Shown here in pieces: positions 36,089 through 44,518 of a DNA stretch of 64,000 nt. The translations under genes and the position numbers were made by a program. Origin of the DNA: Granulosicoccus sp965214025. Its GTDB lineage: Bacteria > Pseudomonadota > Gammaproteobacteria > Granulosicoccales > Granulosicoccaceae. Location of the stretch: contig CBDCAW010000089.1 in assembly GCA_965214025.1 (NCBI GenBank), forward strand, positions 1-64,000. The letters run 5' to 3'. Each line of letters starts with the position of its first letter. Position 1 is the first letter of the stretch. The notes beneath the pieces are model-generated. The model saw nothing but the letters and a program-made list of their open reading frames with translations. It did no database searches and was not told the DNA's origin.

Positions 36089-37816
36089 TTGACCAAAACC
36101 CGCTCGACGTTACGCCCCGACCTGTTCAGGGCCTGCATTCGCGTCGCACCTGCCATCGTCGTCGCGTTTCTCAGCCTGCCGGTGATCAGCGGCCTGGCAG
36201 GCGTGGTGATGCCGGCGTTCGGCTGGATGCCGGCACTGGGCGGTACACAGCTGTCGATCGAACCCTGGCGTGAGCTACTGGCCACCCGGGGGCTGGGCCA
36301 GATGCTTGGCGTCAGTCTGAGCACGGCATTGGTCAGCGCAACTGTGTCCCTGCTCATCGTACTGCTGTTTCTCGGCGCCTTTCTGCAGACTCGCCTGTTC
36401 GCCACCGTGCGCCGGCTGCTGTCTCCGTTACTCGCCGTGCCGCACGCCGCCGCCGCGATCGGGCTTGTGGTCCTGTTGTCACCTTCAGGCCTGATGCCGA
36501 GACTGATCTCGCCAGGCTTGTCCGGCTGGGAGTACACGCCCGACTACCTGTTCCCTTCCGATCCTTACGGCCTGGCACTGATGACCGGCCTGATCATCAA
36601 GGAAGTGCCGTTCCTGCTGCTCATGAGCCTGGCCGCATTGCCCCAGTGCCAGGCTGATGAACGCGTACGCGTGGCGCGTGCCCTGGGCTACGCGCCGGTC
36701 ACCGCCTTTTTCAAGTCAGTGGTGCCGGCCTTGTATCGCCTGCTTCGGTTTCCACTGTTCGCCGTCATCGCGTTCGCATCCTCCACCGTGGATGTCGCGC
36801 TGATTCTCGGGCCTTCCACACCACCCACGCTGGCCGTCGCCGTGCTGCGCTGGCTCAACGACCCGGACCTGACGATGCGCTTCATGGCATCGGCGGCCGC
36901 CGTGCTGCAGCTAGGCCTGACCCTTACCGCTCTGATGCTGTGGTGGCTGGGGGAACGCACGGTCGCACGGCTGTGCCGACACTGGTTGCAGGACGGCCGG
37001 CGCCGCTGGCATGACCGTACACTGGCGGTGCTCGCCTTCGGCGCGATGCTGTTGTGCATCGTCATCGTGCTGACCAGCCTGGTCGGCCTGGTGCTATGGT
37101 CATTCGCCGGTTACTGGCCGTTTCCAGCCGCCTTCCCGGAGCCCTTCACGCTGCGCAACTGGATGAATGCGCAGGCGGGACTGTCGGCACCGTTCATCAA
37201 TGCGATCGTCATCGGGCTCGGCGCCACGGCACTTTCCGCGGTGCTGTGCGTTGGCGCGCTGGAGTCGGAAGTGCTGCTTCGACGACCGATGCGCCCGTGG
37301 GCGCAGCTGATCCTGTACCTGCCCTTGCTGGTACCCTCGGTGGCGTTCCTGTTCGGCCTCGTCCTGTTGCAGACGCAACTGCGGATCCAGCCCGGGTTGT
37401 CGATCCTCGTGTTCGGCCACGCCGTGTTCGTTCTGCCCTACGTGTTCCTGTCGCTGGCCGAGAGCTATCGCAGACTCGACCCGCGCTGGGAGCATCTGGC
37501 TCGCAGCCTGGGCGCAAGCCCCGTGCGTGTGCTGTTTCGGGTACGCCTACCCATGCTTGCACTACCATTGTTCACTGCGGCGGCCGTGGGTTTTTCGGTG
37601 AGCATCGGCCAGTACCTGCCGACGTTGTTGCTCGGCGCCGGCCGAGTCAGCACGATCACCACCGAGGCCGTCGGCAGTGCCAGTGGCGGGAACCGGCGCG
37701 TGATGGCCGTGTACGCTTTACTGCAACTGCTGCTACCCGCGCTCGGATTCATGCTGGCCATCGCATTGCCACGGCTGCTGTTCCGGCGACGCAGCGCGCT
37801 GCTGACAGCCAGTTGA
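36089..37816 (+). CDS. ynjC: Fused ABC transporter permease, YnjC-like
   Basis: A 575-residue permease with about twelve membrane helices in two homologous halves, joined near 285-325. Each half has an EAA-type loop: ERVRVARALGYAPVTAFFKSVVPALYRLL in the first, EHLARSLGASPVRVLFRVRLPMLALPLF in the second. This fused layout matches YnjC. The likely start is TTG at 36089; no ATG or GTG occurs in frame until residue 41, and the frame is open back to 36038. The 104-bp gap from ynjB shows no terminator. Confidence 0.88.
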   Translation: MTKTRSTLRPDLFRACIRVAPAIVVAFLSLPVISGLAGVVMPAFGWMPALGGTQLSIEPWRELLATRGLGQMLGVSLSTALVSATVSLLIVLLFLGAFLQTRLFATVRRLLSPLLAVPHAAAAIGLVVLLSPSGLMPRLISPGLSGWEYTPDYLFPSDPYGLALMTGLIIKEVPFLLLMSLAALPQCQADERVRVARALGYAPVTAFFKSVVPALYRLLRFPLFAVIAFASSTVDVALILGPSTPPTLAVAVLRWLNDPDLTMRFMASAAAVLQLGLTLTALMLWWLGERTVARLCRHWLQDGRRRWHDRTLAVLAFGAMLLCIVIVLTSLVGLVLWSFAGYWPFPAAFPEPFTLRNWMNAQAGLSAPFINAIVIGLGATALSAVLCVGALESEVLLRRPMRPWAQLILYLPLLVPSVAFLFGLVLLQTQLRIQPGLSILVFGHAVFVLPYVFLSLAESYRRLDPRWEHLARSLGASPVRVLFRVRLPMLALPLFTAAAVGFSVSIGQYLPTLLLGAGRVSTITTEAVGSASGGNRRVMAVYALLQLLLPALGFMLAIALPRLLFRRRSALLTAS

Positions 37817-37919
37817 TCATTGGCGCCACGGCCCGCGACGAAAGGCTGAGGCGCCCTTGCCCTGCCATCGGGCAACGCCTGTCGCACCTCCCTTGATCCC
37901 ACTAGGGCACACTGACTGC

Positions 37920-38549
37920 ATGACGTCCCTGAACATCGACAACGTGAGCATTCGCCAGGCGGACAAGCACCTGCTGAGCGTCGATACCCGCATCACACCC
38001 GGCGAGGTACTGACACTCATGGGCCCCTCCGGCGTGGGCAAGTCGACCCTGCTCGCCTACATCGCAGGCTTTCTCGCGCCCGTCTTCACGGCCAGCGGTC
38101 GCGTGTTGCTAGGCGATCAGGAAATCACTGCCCTGCCGGCCGAACGGCGCCATGTCGGCCTGCTGTTTCAGGACCCCTTGCTGTTTCCGCACTTGAGCGT
38201 GGGCGGCAACCTTGCCTTCGGCATGACGGCCATGCCGTCTCGGCCGGCGCGTCGGGCGCGCATCGAATCCGCGCTGGAAAAGACCGGCCTGCCGGAATTC
38301 TACAACCGCGACCCGGCCACCCTGTCCGGCGGGCAACGCGCACGCGTGGCCCTGATGCGTGTGCTGCTCTCCGAACCACGCGCCATGCTGCTCGACGAAC
38401 CCTTCTCGAAGCTGGATGCCGCACTGCGCGCCGACATGCGCAGGCTGGTATTCGATTGCGTTCGCGAGGAAGGCCTGCCCACGTTGATGGTTACGCACGA
38501 CGCCGCCGATGCGGAAGCCGCCGGTGGCGAGGTGATCGAGTTGGGGTGA
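37920..38549 (+). CDS. ynjD: ABC transporter ATPase, YnjD-like
   Basis: About 209 residues from the ATG at 37920; 21 codons upstream lack support. Walker A is GPSGVGKST (35-43), the Q-loop is LLFQDPLLFPHLS, the signature LSGGQRARVALMR and Walker B AMLLDEPFSKLD, with the switch His in MVTHDA. The short length (about 210) is typical of YnjD. It powers the YnjBC importer. There is no ynjE-like sulfurtransferase gene downstream; the next gene is convergent, 21 bp away. Confidence 0.9.
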   Translation: MTSLNIDNVSIRQADKHLLSVDTRITPGEVLTLMGPSGVGKSTLLAYIAGFLAPVFTASGRVLLGDQEITALPAERRHVGLLFQDPLLFPHLSVGGNLAFGMTAMPSRPARRARIESALEKTGLPEFYNRDPATLSGGQRARVALMRVLLSEPRAMLLDEPFSKLDAALRADMRRLVFDCVREEGLPTLMVTHDAADAEAAGGEVIELG

Positions 38550-38570
38550 GTGGGTGCGCCTGGTGGCGCC

Positions 38571-39620
38571 CTACGTCCTTCTGCGTCCGAGCAGCCAGAC
38601 GAAGAACACCCCTCCGACGAGGCCGGTGACGATGCCGATGGGCATTTCTTCGGGCGCCATCACCGTCCGGGCGGCGACGTCTGCCCAGAGCAGGAAGATC
38701 GCCCCGATCAGCGCCGAAGCGGGCAGGACACGCGTGTGATCTCCTCCGACGATCATCCGCGCGATGTGGGGAACCATGAGACCCACGAACCCGATGATCC
38801 CGGAGAACGCGACCATCACTCCGGTGATCATGGCCCCGACCACAAAGACGGCAAGACGAAACCGCGCCACGGGTATACCGAGCGTCGCTGCCGTCTCATC
38901 ACCGACCGTCATTGCGTTGAGGCAGGCAGCACGGCTCATCAGCCAGGCGCTGCTGCCGAGGAGGATCGCGAGCGGATAGACAAGCTGCCCCCACTGCGCG
39001 AGGCCGAGACCGCCGAGCATCCAGAAGACCACCGTGTGCGTCGCTCTCGGATCTCCGAGGAAGATCAGCACATTCGCGCACGCCATGACGATGAAGGACA
39101 CCGCAACCCCTGCCAGGACCAACCGATCGGCACTGGTCGCATCGGCCAGATGCGACACGCCGAGCACCAAGATCGTCGCCCCGAGCGCGCCGGCGAACGC
39201 CAGCAGCGGGATCGTCAGGGTTCCCAGGAACAGCCCCGTGTGCAGAAGCGCGCAGATCGCGCCGAACGCCCCGCCCGACGAGATGCCCAGCAGATGCGGA
39301 TCGGCGAGGGTGTTCCGCGTGACGGCCTGGAGGCTGGCCCCGACCACCGCCAACCCGGCACCCACCATCATGGCCAGAAGCGCGCGGGGAAAGCGGATCT
39401 CCCAGACGATGGCTTCCCGGCCACCGCTCCACGTCGGCTCGATGAAGCCGGGCGACAGCTTGTTCGCCAGGATACTCCACACGGTGCCCGCCGGAACCGT
39501 GACCGCCCCGACTGACACGGCGATCGACAGCGAGACCAGCAGCAAGATCAGGCCACCGAGCGCAAGAACGGATCGCCTCCGCTGGACGGCATGCGCCGGA
39601 TACTCTGCCACGTCGTTCAC
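38571..39620 (-). CDS. FecCD-family metal-chelate ABC transporter permease
   Basis: A 349-residue FecCD/BtuC permease with about ten membrane helices. Landmarks are FPRALLAMMVGAGLAVVGASLQAVTRNTLADPHLLGISSGGAFGA, LAGVAVSFIVMACANVLIFL, and GIIGFVGLMVPHIARMIVGGDHTRVLPASALIGA (the ATPase-coupling loop). These permeases import siderophores, haem, cobalamin or other metal chelates. It is the last gene of an operon whose only apparent operator is the Zur-type box at 41938-41960, which suggests a zinc-related substrate. It starts 3 bp after the substrate-binding gene. Confidence 0.92.
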   Translation of the reverse strand: MNDVAEYPAHAVQRRRSVLALGGLILLLVSLSIAVSVGAVTVPAGTVWSILANKLSPGFIEPTWSGGREAIVWEIRFPRALLAMMVGAGLAVVGASLQAVTRNTLADPHLLGISSGGAFGAICALLHTGLFLGTLTIPLLAFAGALGATILVLGVSHLADATSADRLVLAGVAVSFIVMACANVLIFLGDPRATHTVVFWMLGGLGLAQWGQLVYPLAILLGSSAWLMSRAACLNAMTVGDETAATLGIPVARFRLAVFVVGAMITGVMVAFSGIIGFVGLMVPHIARMIVGGDHTRVLPASALIGAIFLLWADVAARTVMAPEEMPIGIVTGLVGGVFFVWLLGRRRT

Positions 39621-39623
39621 GGC

Positions 39624-40574
39624 CTACTCGCTATGGAAGGCTTCGGCCAGCGTCTTGATCGCCTGTACGTTGCGTGGGCCTGGCGTGGCTTCGACGTAGT
39701 CGAGAGTGACGAACCGGTCGTTCCTGACAGCGTCGAGGTCCGCAAAGGCCGCGTTCGACATCATGAACTCCCGCTTCTGCTCCGCCGTCACATCCCCGTA
39801 GTCGACGATCACCACCACCTCCGGGTCGCGCTCGACGACTTCCTCCCAGGCGACCGTAGCCCAGCTTTTCTCGAGGTCCTCCATGACGTTCTTGCCGCCC
39901 GCCGCTTCGATGAGCGCGGTCGGCATGGCGTAACGACCTGCAGTAAACGGTGCATCCTCGCCGCTGTCGTAGACGAAAACGCGCAGCGGATCGTCCGTCT
40001 CGAGGCTGTCCGTGAACGCGGCAAGATCCGCCTTGTAGCCGTCCACCAGGGCGGTGGCCTCGCCCTCGACGTCGAAGATCGCACCGAGGTTGATCAGATC
40101 GACGTACATGTCGTCGATGCTGGCCTTGCCCTTCTTCATGACATGGGCACAACTCTCGGTGAGCTCGTAGACCTCGATGCCGAAAGGGGCGAGGGTCTCC
40201 GGCGTGACCTCGCCACCGACCTTCATGCCGTAGTTCCAACCGGCGAAGAAGAAGTCCGCGTCAGCCCCGACGAGCACTTCCTTCGAGGGATACTTTTCAG
40301 ACAGCTCCGGCAGCGCCTCGAGGCCTACGCGCAGCTCCTCGTCGAGCGTCTTCCAGCCGGAAACGCCGGTGTAGCCCGCCATGCGATCTGTCAACCCCAG
40401 GACCAGCATCATCTCGACCAGGTTCACGTCGTTGGCTATGGCACGTTGCGGCGGCGCGTCGAACGTCACCGATCGGTTGCAGCTCTCGACCGTCGTCTCG
40501 GCGATGGCGGAGTCGGTGCAGAACAAGCCCATGGCGAGAGCCAGAGCGATCGCACCGGGAACAACACATTTCAC
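39624..40574 (-). CDS. Fe/B12-type periplasmic substrate-binding protein
   Basis: A 316-residue protein. The signal peptide is MKCVVPGAIALALAMGLFCTDSAIA. The PF01497-type fold shows CNRSVTFDAPPQRAIANDVNLVEMMLVLGLTDRMAGYTG, the long middle helix, TAGRYAMPTALIEAAGGKNVMEDLEKSWATVAWEEVVERDPEVVVIVDYGD and a GPRNVQAIKTLAEAFH end. It is not a ZnuA-type cluster A-1 binder and has no His-rich loop, so it likely binds a chelated rather than free metal. It overlaps the ATPase stop by 4 bp. Confidence 0.9.
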   Translation of the reverse strand: MKCVVPGAIALALAMGLFCTDSAIAETTVESCNRSVTFDAPPQRAIANDVNLVEMMLVLGLTDRMAGYTGVSGWKTLDEELRVGLEALPELSEKYPSKEVLVGADADFFFAGWNYGMKVGGEVTPETLAPFGIEVYELTESCAHVMKKGKASIDDMYVDLINLGAIFDVEGEATALVDGYKADLAAFTDSLETDDPLRVFVYDSGEDAPFTAGRYAMPTALIEAAGGKNVMEDLEKSWATVAWEEVVERDPEVVVIVDYGDVTAEQKREFMMSNAAFADLDAVRNDRFVTLDYVEATPGPRNVQAIKTLAEAFHSE

Positions 40575-41452
40575 AGGAGATTTTCTCGGGGTCGAAGGCG
40601 GAACGTCAGGTGTGCGGCGTCGCTCGGGGCCAGACGTTCTTGCCTTGCGCTCACGCGGAAGGCCGTGGAGACCGCGTCTTCCGACAGCACGGCGTCGGGT
40701 TGCCCGAAGCCGAGGGAGCGGCCCGCCTGCAGCAGCAAGACGTCATCGCACGTTCCGGCCGCCGTATTCAGATCGTGAAGCGACATCACGATGGTCAGCG
40801 GCAGATCCCGGATCAGCGACAGGACTTCAAGCTGGTGACGGATGTCGAGGTGGTTCGTCGGCTCATCGAGTACCAGCAGGCGCGGTTCCTGGGCAAGCGC
40901 ACGCGCGACCATGACACGCTGACGCTCGCCGCCGGACAAGGCACCCAGCCGCCGGTCGACGATCTCGAGCAGGTGCAGACGCTCCAGTGCGGATCGCACG
41001 ATGCGGGCGTCGCGAGCGCCGTTCGCGGCACCGAAGCCCTTGCGGTGCGGGGTGCGTCCGAGAGCGACGATCTCGCGCACGCTCAACGCAAGATCCGTGG
41101 GTTGCTCCTGCAGGACCGCCGCGACCTTGCACGCGGCCTCGCGTGCCGAGATTGACCAGATATCGGTACCGTCGATCCTCACGGTTCCGCTCGTCGGAAA
41201 GTTGTAGCGATAGAGCAGTCGGAGCAACGTGGACTTTCCGGCCCCGTTGGGGCCGACGACACCGAGAACACGGCCGGGCGCGAGCCGAAAGCTGATCGGA
41301 TGTAGAATTGTCCGGTTGTTTCTCGGCGCGCACCAGCTCGCGTTCTCGACCGCAAGATGGGCAGCCCCGTCGATTGTCCCTTCGACATACCGCTCCTGTC
41401 CGTGGGCGTCGAGAGGCACGGAGTCGTACGCCGAAGCGTTCATCGGCTGCAC
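40571..41452 (-). CDS. Metal-chelate ABC transporter ATPase
   Basis: A 293-residue FecE/BtuD/HmuV-type ATPase. Walker A is GPNGAGKST (67-75), the Q-loop AAVLQEQPTDLALSVREIVALGRTPHRK, signature LSGGERQRVMVARAL, Walker B LLVLDEPTNHLD, and the switch His in VMSLHDL. The first about 35 residues are an unusual leader before the domain begins. Translation may start at M1 or M4. It is the first intact gene of the operon behind the Zur-type box, after the cobW relic. Confidence 0.9.
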   Translation of the reverse strand: MQPMNASAYDSVPLDAHGQERYVEGTIDGAAHLAVENASWCAPRNNRTILHPISFRLAPGRVLGVVGPNGAGKSTLLRLLYRYNFPTSGTVRIDGTDIWSISAREAACKVAAVLQEQPTDLALSVREIVALGRTPHRKGFGAANGARDARIVRSALERLHLLEIVDRRLGALSGGERQRVMVARALAQEPRLLVLDEPTNHLDIRHQLEVLSLIRDLPLTIVMSLHDLNTAAGTCDDVLLLQAGRSLGFGQPDAVLSEDAVSTAFRVSARQERLAPSDAAHLTFRLRPRENLL

Positions 41453-41557
41453 ACCTTCATACCGAGCTGCGCGGTAGCGTACCGAGGGCAGACTTCTTCG
41501 CAGGAGCGCGATCCCATCATCGCGGCACGCTCCGGTGCCGTATGGCGGGCAAAGCCG

Positions 41558-41761
41558 TCATGCCGCCCGGCACGCGGCGAAACCGCCGTCGAGATCCATC
41601 GTGTCGAGGTCGTTGTCGATGCCCTCCTCGCCGAACTCGTTCACGATCACGGCGTAGCGCTTGCCGTGACGTTCGGTGAGGATCCGGTTCAGAAGTGTCG
41701 TGTTGCCGGCGCCGAGGAATCCGGTGAGCGCGGTAGCGGGTATGTGCGAAGTCTGGTCCAT
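41558..41761 (-). pseudogene. CobW/COG0523 GTPase relic with large internal deletion
   Basis: A 67-codon reading frame that begins like a full zinc-type COG0523 protein: MDQTSHIPATALTGFLGAG, then NTTLLNRILTERHGKRYAVIVNEFGEEGIDNDL. It then jumps straight to LDTMDLDGGFAACRAA and a stop, which resembles the very end of such proteins (LDxxxLxxGFxACxA). Some 250-300 central residues, including the CxCC metal motif and the GTPase NKxD motif, are missing without loss of frame. The P-loop lysine is Asn (GAGNTTLL), so GTP binding should be lost too. It sits directly behind the Zur box, where a working zinc chaperone would be expected. Confidence 0.8.
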
Positions 41762-41937
41762 GATCGTTCTCTCGGGTTGGGATGCGTCCGCGATGCATGC
41801 GCCGCGACAACCGCAGATCTCACTGGCGAAATGATCCAGAGAACCGGCGCGTCGGCACCGCTCGGTTCGCGACGAGCGGTCCAAGCGTCTTGCGATTCGA
41901 TCAGCCACCCATCGACGGCATCACCGTGCCGGGCACT

Positions 41938-41960
41938 GAAAGGTTATAGTATAACATTAC
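41938..41960 (-). promoter_or_regulatory. Zur-type operator
   Basis: The core GTTATAGTATAAC (41943-41955) is a perfect 13-bp palindrome. With flanks the 23 bp fit the gammaproteobacterial Zur consensus (GAAATGTTATA-N-TATAACATTTC) at all but two positions. It lies 177 bp before the cobW relic and points only at the metal-chelate ABC operon, because the gene on the other side ends at 42058. A second, 10-bp palindrome TTACATGTAA overlaps its edge (41957-41966). Zinc-bound Zur would repress. A TATACT -10-like sequence lies inside the box on the minus strand. Confidence 0.85.
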
Positions 41961-42057
41961 ATGTAACCACGACCTGCCCGAGGACGCGATCTACCTAGTA
42001 TTTCACCCCGCGGCTCTCCGAGCCACTCCAACCGGTCAATCATGTTGACTGATCGGG

Positions 42058-42852
42058 CTATAACTCGCCGTTGGCCAGCAACTCCTCCAGCACGCGCGCT
42101 ACACCCTCCTGCGTGTTGTTCAATGCCTGCCGATCCGCCATGGCAATCACCTCGGGCACCGCATTGCCCATCGCCACCGACAGACCCGCCACTGCCAGCA
42201 TCGGCACATCATTGTGGTTGTCGCCGAAGGCGATCGCGTCGGCCATGGTGAAGCCCAGCTCACCCGCCATCCGTGCCAGTGCGCTCGCCTTGTCCACACC
42301 CGCTGCCGTGACTTCCACGAATGGCGCGCCCGAGGTCGATACCTCGGCCCGCGCACCGAGCAGATCACGCACCGCATACTGCAAGTCGGCATACATCAGT
42401 TCCGGGGAACGTACGTACAGCTTGAGCAACGGCTGCGCCTCTGGCCAGACGGCATCGGCCGCATGCGCGGCCTCGTCCAGTTCGGTTGTCTCGCTGGTGA
42501 AGACCGCATCGAAACCGATGCTCTGCCCGGTTTCCCAGCCGAAGCTTGCGCTCGGCATCCGGGCGGATATCAATGCCGCCCAGGCCGAGGCATCGGTAGC
42601 CGCTATCGCGCGGGTCCACACGATGCCATGATCGCGCCGGTAATCGCAGGCACCGTTGGACCCCATCATCCGGTCGATGCCGACGACCGGTGCCAGTCGC
42701 TCCCAGGCGGTCATCCAGCTGCGCCCCGTTATCGCCACGAAGGCATGACCACGCTCGGTCACGCGCCTGATCACCTCTCTCGTATGAGCGGACACCTGGG
42801 AATCGGCACCGAACAGGGTACCGTCGAGGTCGCTGGCGATCAGGCGAGGCAT
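42058..42852 (-). CDS. Cof-type HAD phosphatase
   Basis: A 264-residue HAD-IIB (Cof) hydrolase. Motif I is ASDLDGTLFG with both Asp, motif II is AITGRS, the cap domain is in the middle, then VDKASALARMAGELG (motif III Lys) and FGDNHNDVPML (motif IV) near 210, followed by VAMGNAVPEVIAMAD. It probably dephosphorylates sugar phosphates or cofactor precursors; the substrate is not predictable. It stands alone; the 42853-42972 gap upstream separates it from the GlxA-family gene. Confidence 0.92.
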   Translation of the reverse strand: MPRLIASDLDGTLFGADSQVSAHTREVIRRVTERGHAFVAITGRSWMTAWERLAPVVGIDRMMGSNGACDYRRDHGIVWTRAIAATDASAWAALISARMPSASFGWETGQSIGFDAVFTSETTELDEAAHAADAVWPEAQPLLKLYVRSPELMYADLQYAVRDLLGARAEVSTSGAPFVEVTAAGVDKASALARMAGELGFTMADAIAFGDNHNDVPMLAVAGLSVAMGNAVPEVIAMADRQALNNTQEGVARVLEELLANGEL

Positions 42853-42972
42853 GAGTCGTTGATTGTCAAGGCCGGTGCTTGCGTACAGAAGTGTGTTGCG
42901 CGAGGGAAACGCGATTTTAGAGAGAATCGCTGTCAGCAGAGACTATCTTACTGGAACCGAACCGTTGCGCGT

Positions 42973-43938
42973 TCAGCAGCGACTGTTTCGGCTGGCCGTC
43001 GGAGCCAGACCGAAATGCTCGCGGTAGCGGGTGGAAAAGTGTGCTGACCCTGCGAAGCCTGTGGCCAGTGCTATATCTGCCACCGATAGCGAGGAGTGCA
43101 GCAGCAGTTGCCGCGCCCGCTCGAGGCGCAGGGCTCGGTAGAACGCGATGGTACTCTGGCTCAGTTCACCGGTGAACAGACGGTTCAGTTGCCGGGCACC
43201 CAGGCCGACGATCTGCGCCAGCTGATCGAGTTCCAACGGGTCGGCGATATGGTTCTCCATGGCGACGATGGCCGAGATGATGGCATTGTTGTTGGTCCGG
43301 TAACGCTCGGCGAGCCCGGAACGTTGCGGCCCACCGGGCGGGCGGATATCCGTGTGCAGGAACCAGTCACTGACCCGGGTGGCGAAGGCCTCGCCATGAT
43401 GCTCGATGATCAGTGCATGCATCATGTCCAGCGATGCGATACCGCCAGCACAGGTGATGCGATCCCGATCGAGCACGTACAGGCTGCGCTCGACCATCAG
43501 ATCCGGCGAGATATCCGCCAGGGTGATCGCATGCTCCCAATGCACCGTCATCCGCCGCCCGCTCATGATGCCGGCTCGGGCAAGGATCACCGGCCCGCCG
43601 GAAACGCCCCCCATCAGCACACCGCGTGAGGCCAGATGGCACAACCAGCGCAGCACGCGAGTGTTACGAAAGGTTCCGGGATTGCCACCTGCCACGACCA
43701 GCAACAGATCGAAGTCCACCTGCTCGCCCACATGTGCACTGGCGGGCACCTGCGCGCCACTGGAGCTGGTCGCCACCCCGCCTTCGGCCGGCAGATGGCG
43801 CAGGTCGTACAGCAGCCGCCCCGCCAGCAGATTGGCCGCCCGCAATGGTTCGACAGCCGCCGAGTACGACATCAGCGGGAAACCATCGATGAGCAGGAAG
43901 CCCACCCGTAGCGGTCTTTTCGTGCAAACCGTGTCCAT
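42973..43938 (-). CDS. GlxA-family AraC-type transcriptional regulator (GbdR-like)
   Basis: About 321 residues from the ATG at 43938; a TTG three codons earlier is possible. The N-terminal DJ-1/PfpI-like domain (about 10-180) starts VGFLLIDGFPLMSYSAAVEPLRAANLLAGRLLY, very like GbdR and CdhR, the regulators of glycine betaine and carnitine breakdown. The C-terminal AraC helix-turn-helix pair (about 215-315) has LAQIVGLGARQLNRLF and SVADIALATGFAGSAHFSTRYREHFG. No betaine or carnitine genes are nearby, so the ligand is inferred only from N-terminal similarity. The divergent thioesterase gene starts 40 bp away. Confidence 0.88.
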   Translation of the reverse strand: MDTVCTKRPLRVGFLLIDGFPLMSYSAAVEPLRAANLLAGRLLYDLRHLPAEGGVATSSSGAQVPASAHVGEQVDFDLLLVVAGGNPGTFRNTRVLRWLCHLASRGVLMGGVSGGPVILARAGIMSGRRMTVHWEHAITLADISPDLMVERSLYVLDRDRITCAGGIASLDMMHALIIEHHGEAFATRVSDWFLHTDIRPPGGPQRSGLAERYRTNNNAIISAIVAMENHIADPLELDQLAQIVGLGARQLNRLFTGELSQSTIAFYRALRLERARQLLLHSSLSVADIALATGFAGSAHFSTRYREHFGLAPTASRNSRC

Positions 43939-43978
43939 GCGAGACAACTACACGAGCAAGCCTCTAAAATCCAGCCCC

Positions 43979-44518
43979 ATGAAACTGATCTTCCGGCTCA
44001 TCTGGTTGCTGCTCACTCAGCGACGGCGTGCCCGCATCAACCTGCTCGATGCGTGCGATACGCGAATGCGAGTGCTGCCGAACGATCTCGACGTACTGCT
44101 GCATGTGAACAACGGGGTATACCTGACGCTGGCCGATCTCGGCCGTGTCGATCTGCTGCTGCGGATGGGTCTTTATCAACAGACGCGTGACGCCGGCTGG
44201 TATCCCGTGGCAGCTGCAACGAGTGCACGCTTCCGACGGTCTCTGAGGTTGTGGCAGCGCTTCACCATCACCACGCGCGTGCTGGGCTGGGACGAGCAGT
44301 CGGTGTATCTGGAGCAGGTATTTCACCGACAGGGCGAACTGATCGCCAGCCTGTTGATCGACGCACGGTTCCTGAAGCGAGGTGGAGGCAGCGTGCCGAC
44401 GGCCGAAGTACTGGCGTTGGCCGATCATCACGAACCTTCACCGGAACTACCCGCTTGGGTGGAGGCCTGGACGGCAGGAACGAGAACGCGTCCGACGGTG
44501 CCGTCAGAAGACAGGTAG
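43979..44518 (+). CDS. THEM6-like hotdog-fold thioesterase
   Basis: About 179 residues from the ATG at 43979; the longer open frame upstream overlaps the regulator gene and is not used. It starts with a hydrophobic helix (MKLIFRLIWLLLTQ). Then comes the 4HBT/THEM6 segment RVLPNDLDVLLHVNNGVYLTLADLGRVDLLLRMG, with HVNN at the usual active-site position. Strands FTITTRVLGWDEQSVYLEQVF complete the hotdog fold. It probably hydrolyses acyl-CoA near the membrane. Its 3' end overlaps the cysB end by 15 bp, convergent. Confidence 0.85.
   Translation: MKLIFRLIWLLLTQRRRARINLLDACDTRMRVLPNDLDVLLHVNNGVYLTLADLGRVDLLLRMGLYQQTRDAGWYPVAAATSARFRRSLRLWQRFTITTRVLGWDEQSVYLEQVFHRQGELIASLLIDARFLKRGGGSVPTAEVLALADHHEPSPELPAWVEAWTAGTRTRPTVPSEDR

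Noticed and set aside
38550..39515. 321-codon plus-strand frame after ynjD
   Set aside because: Antisense to the FecCD permease. Very rich in Arg, Asp, His and Glu, as expected of the complement of a membrane protein gene.
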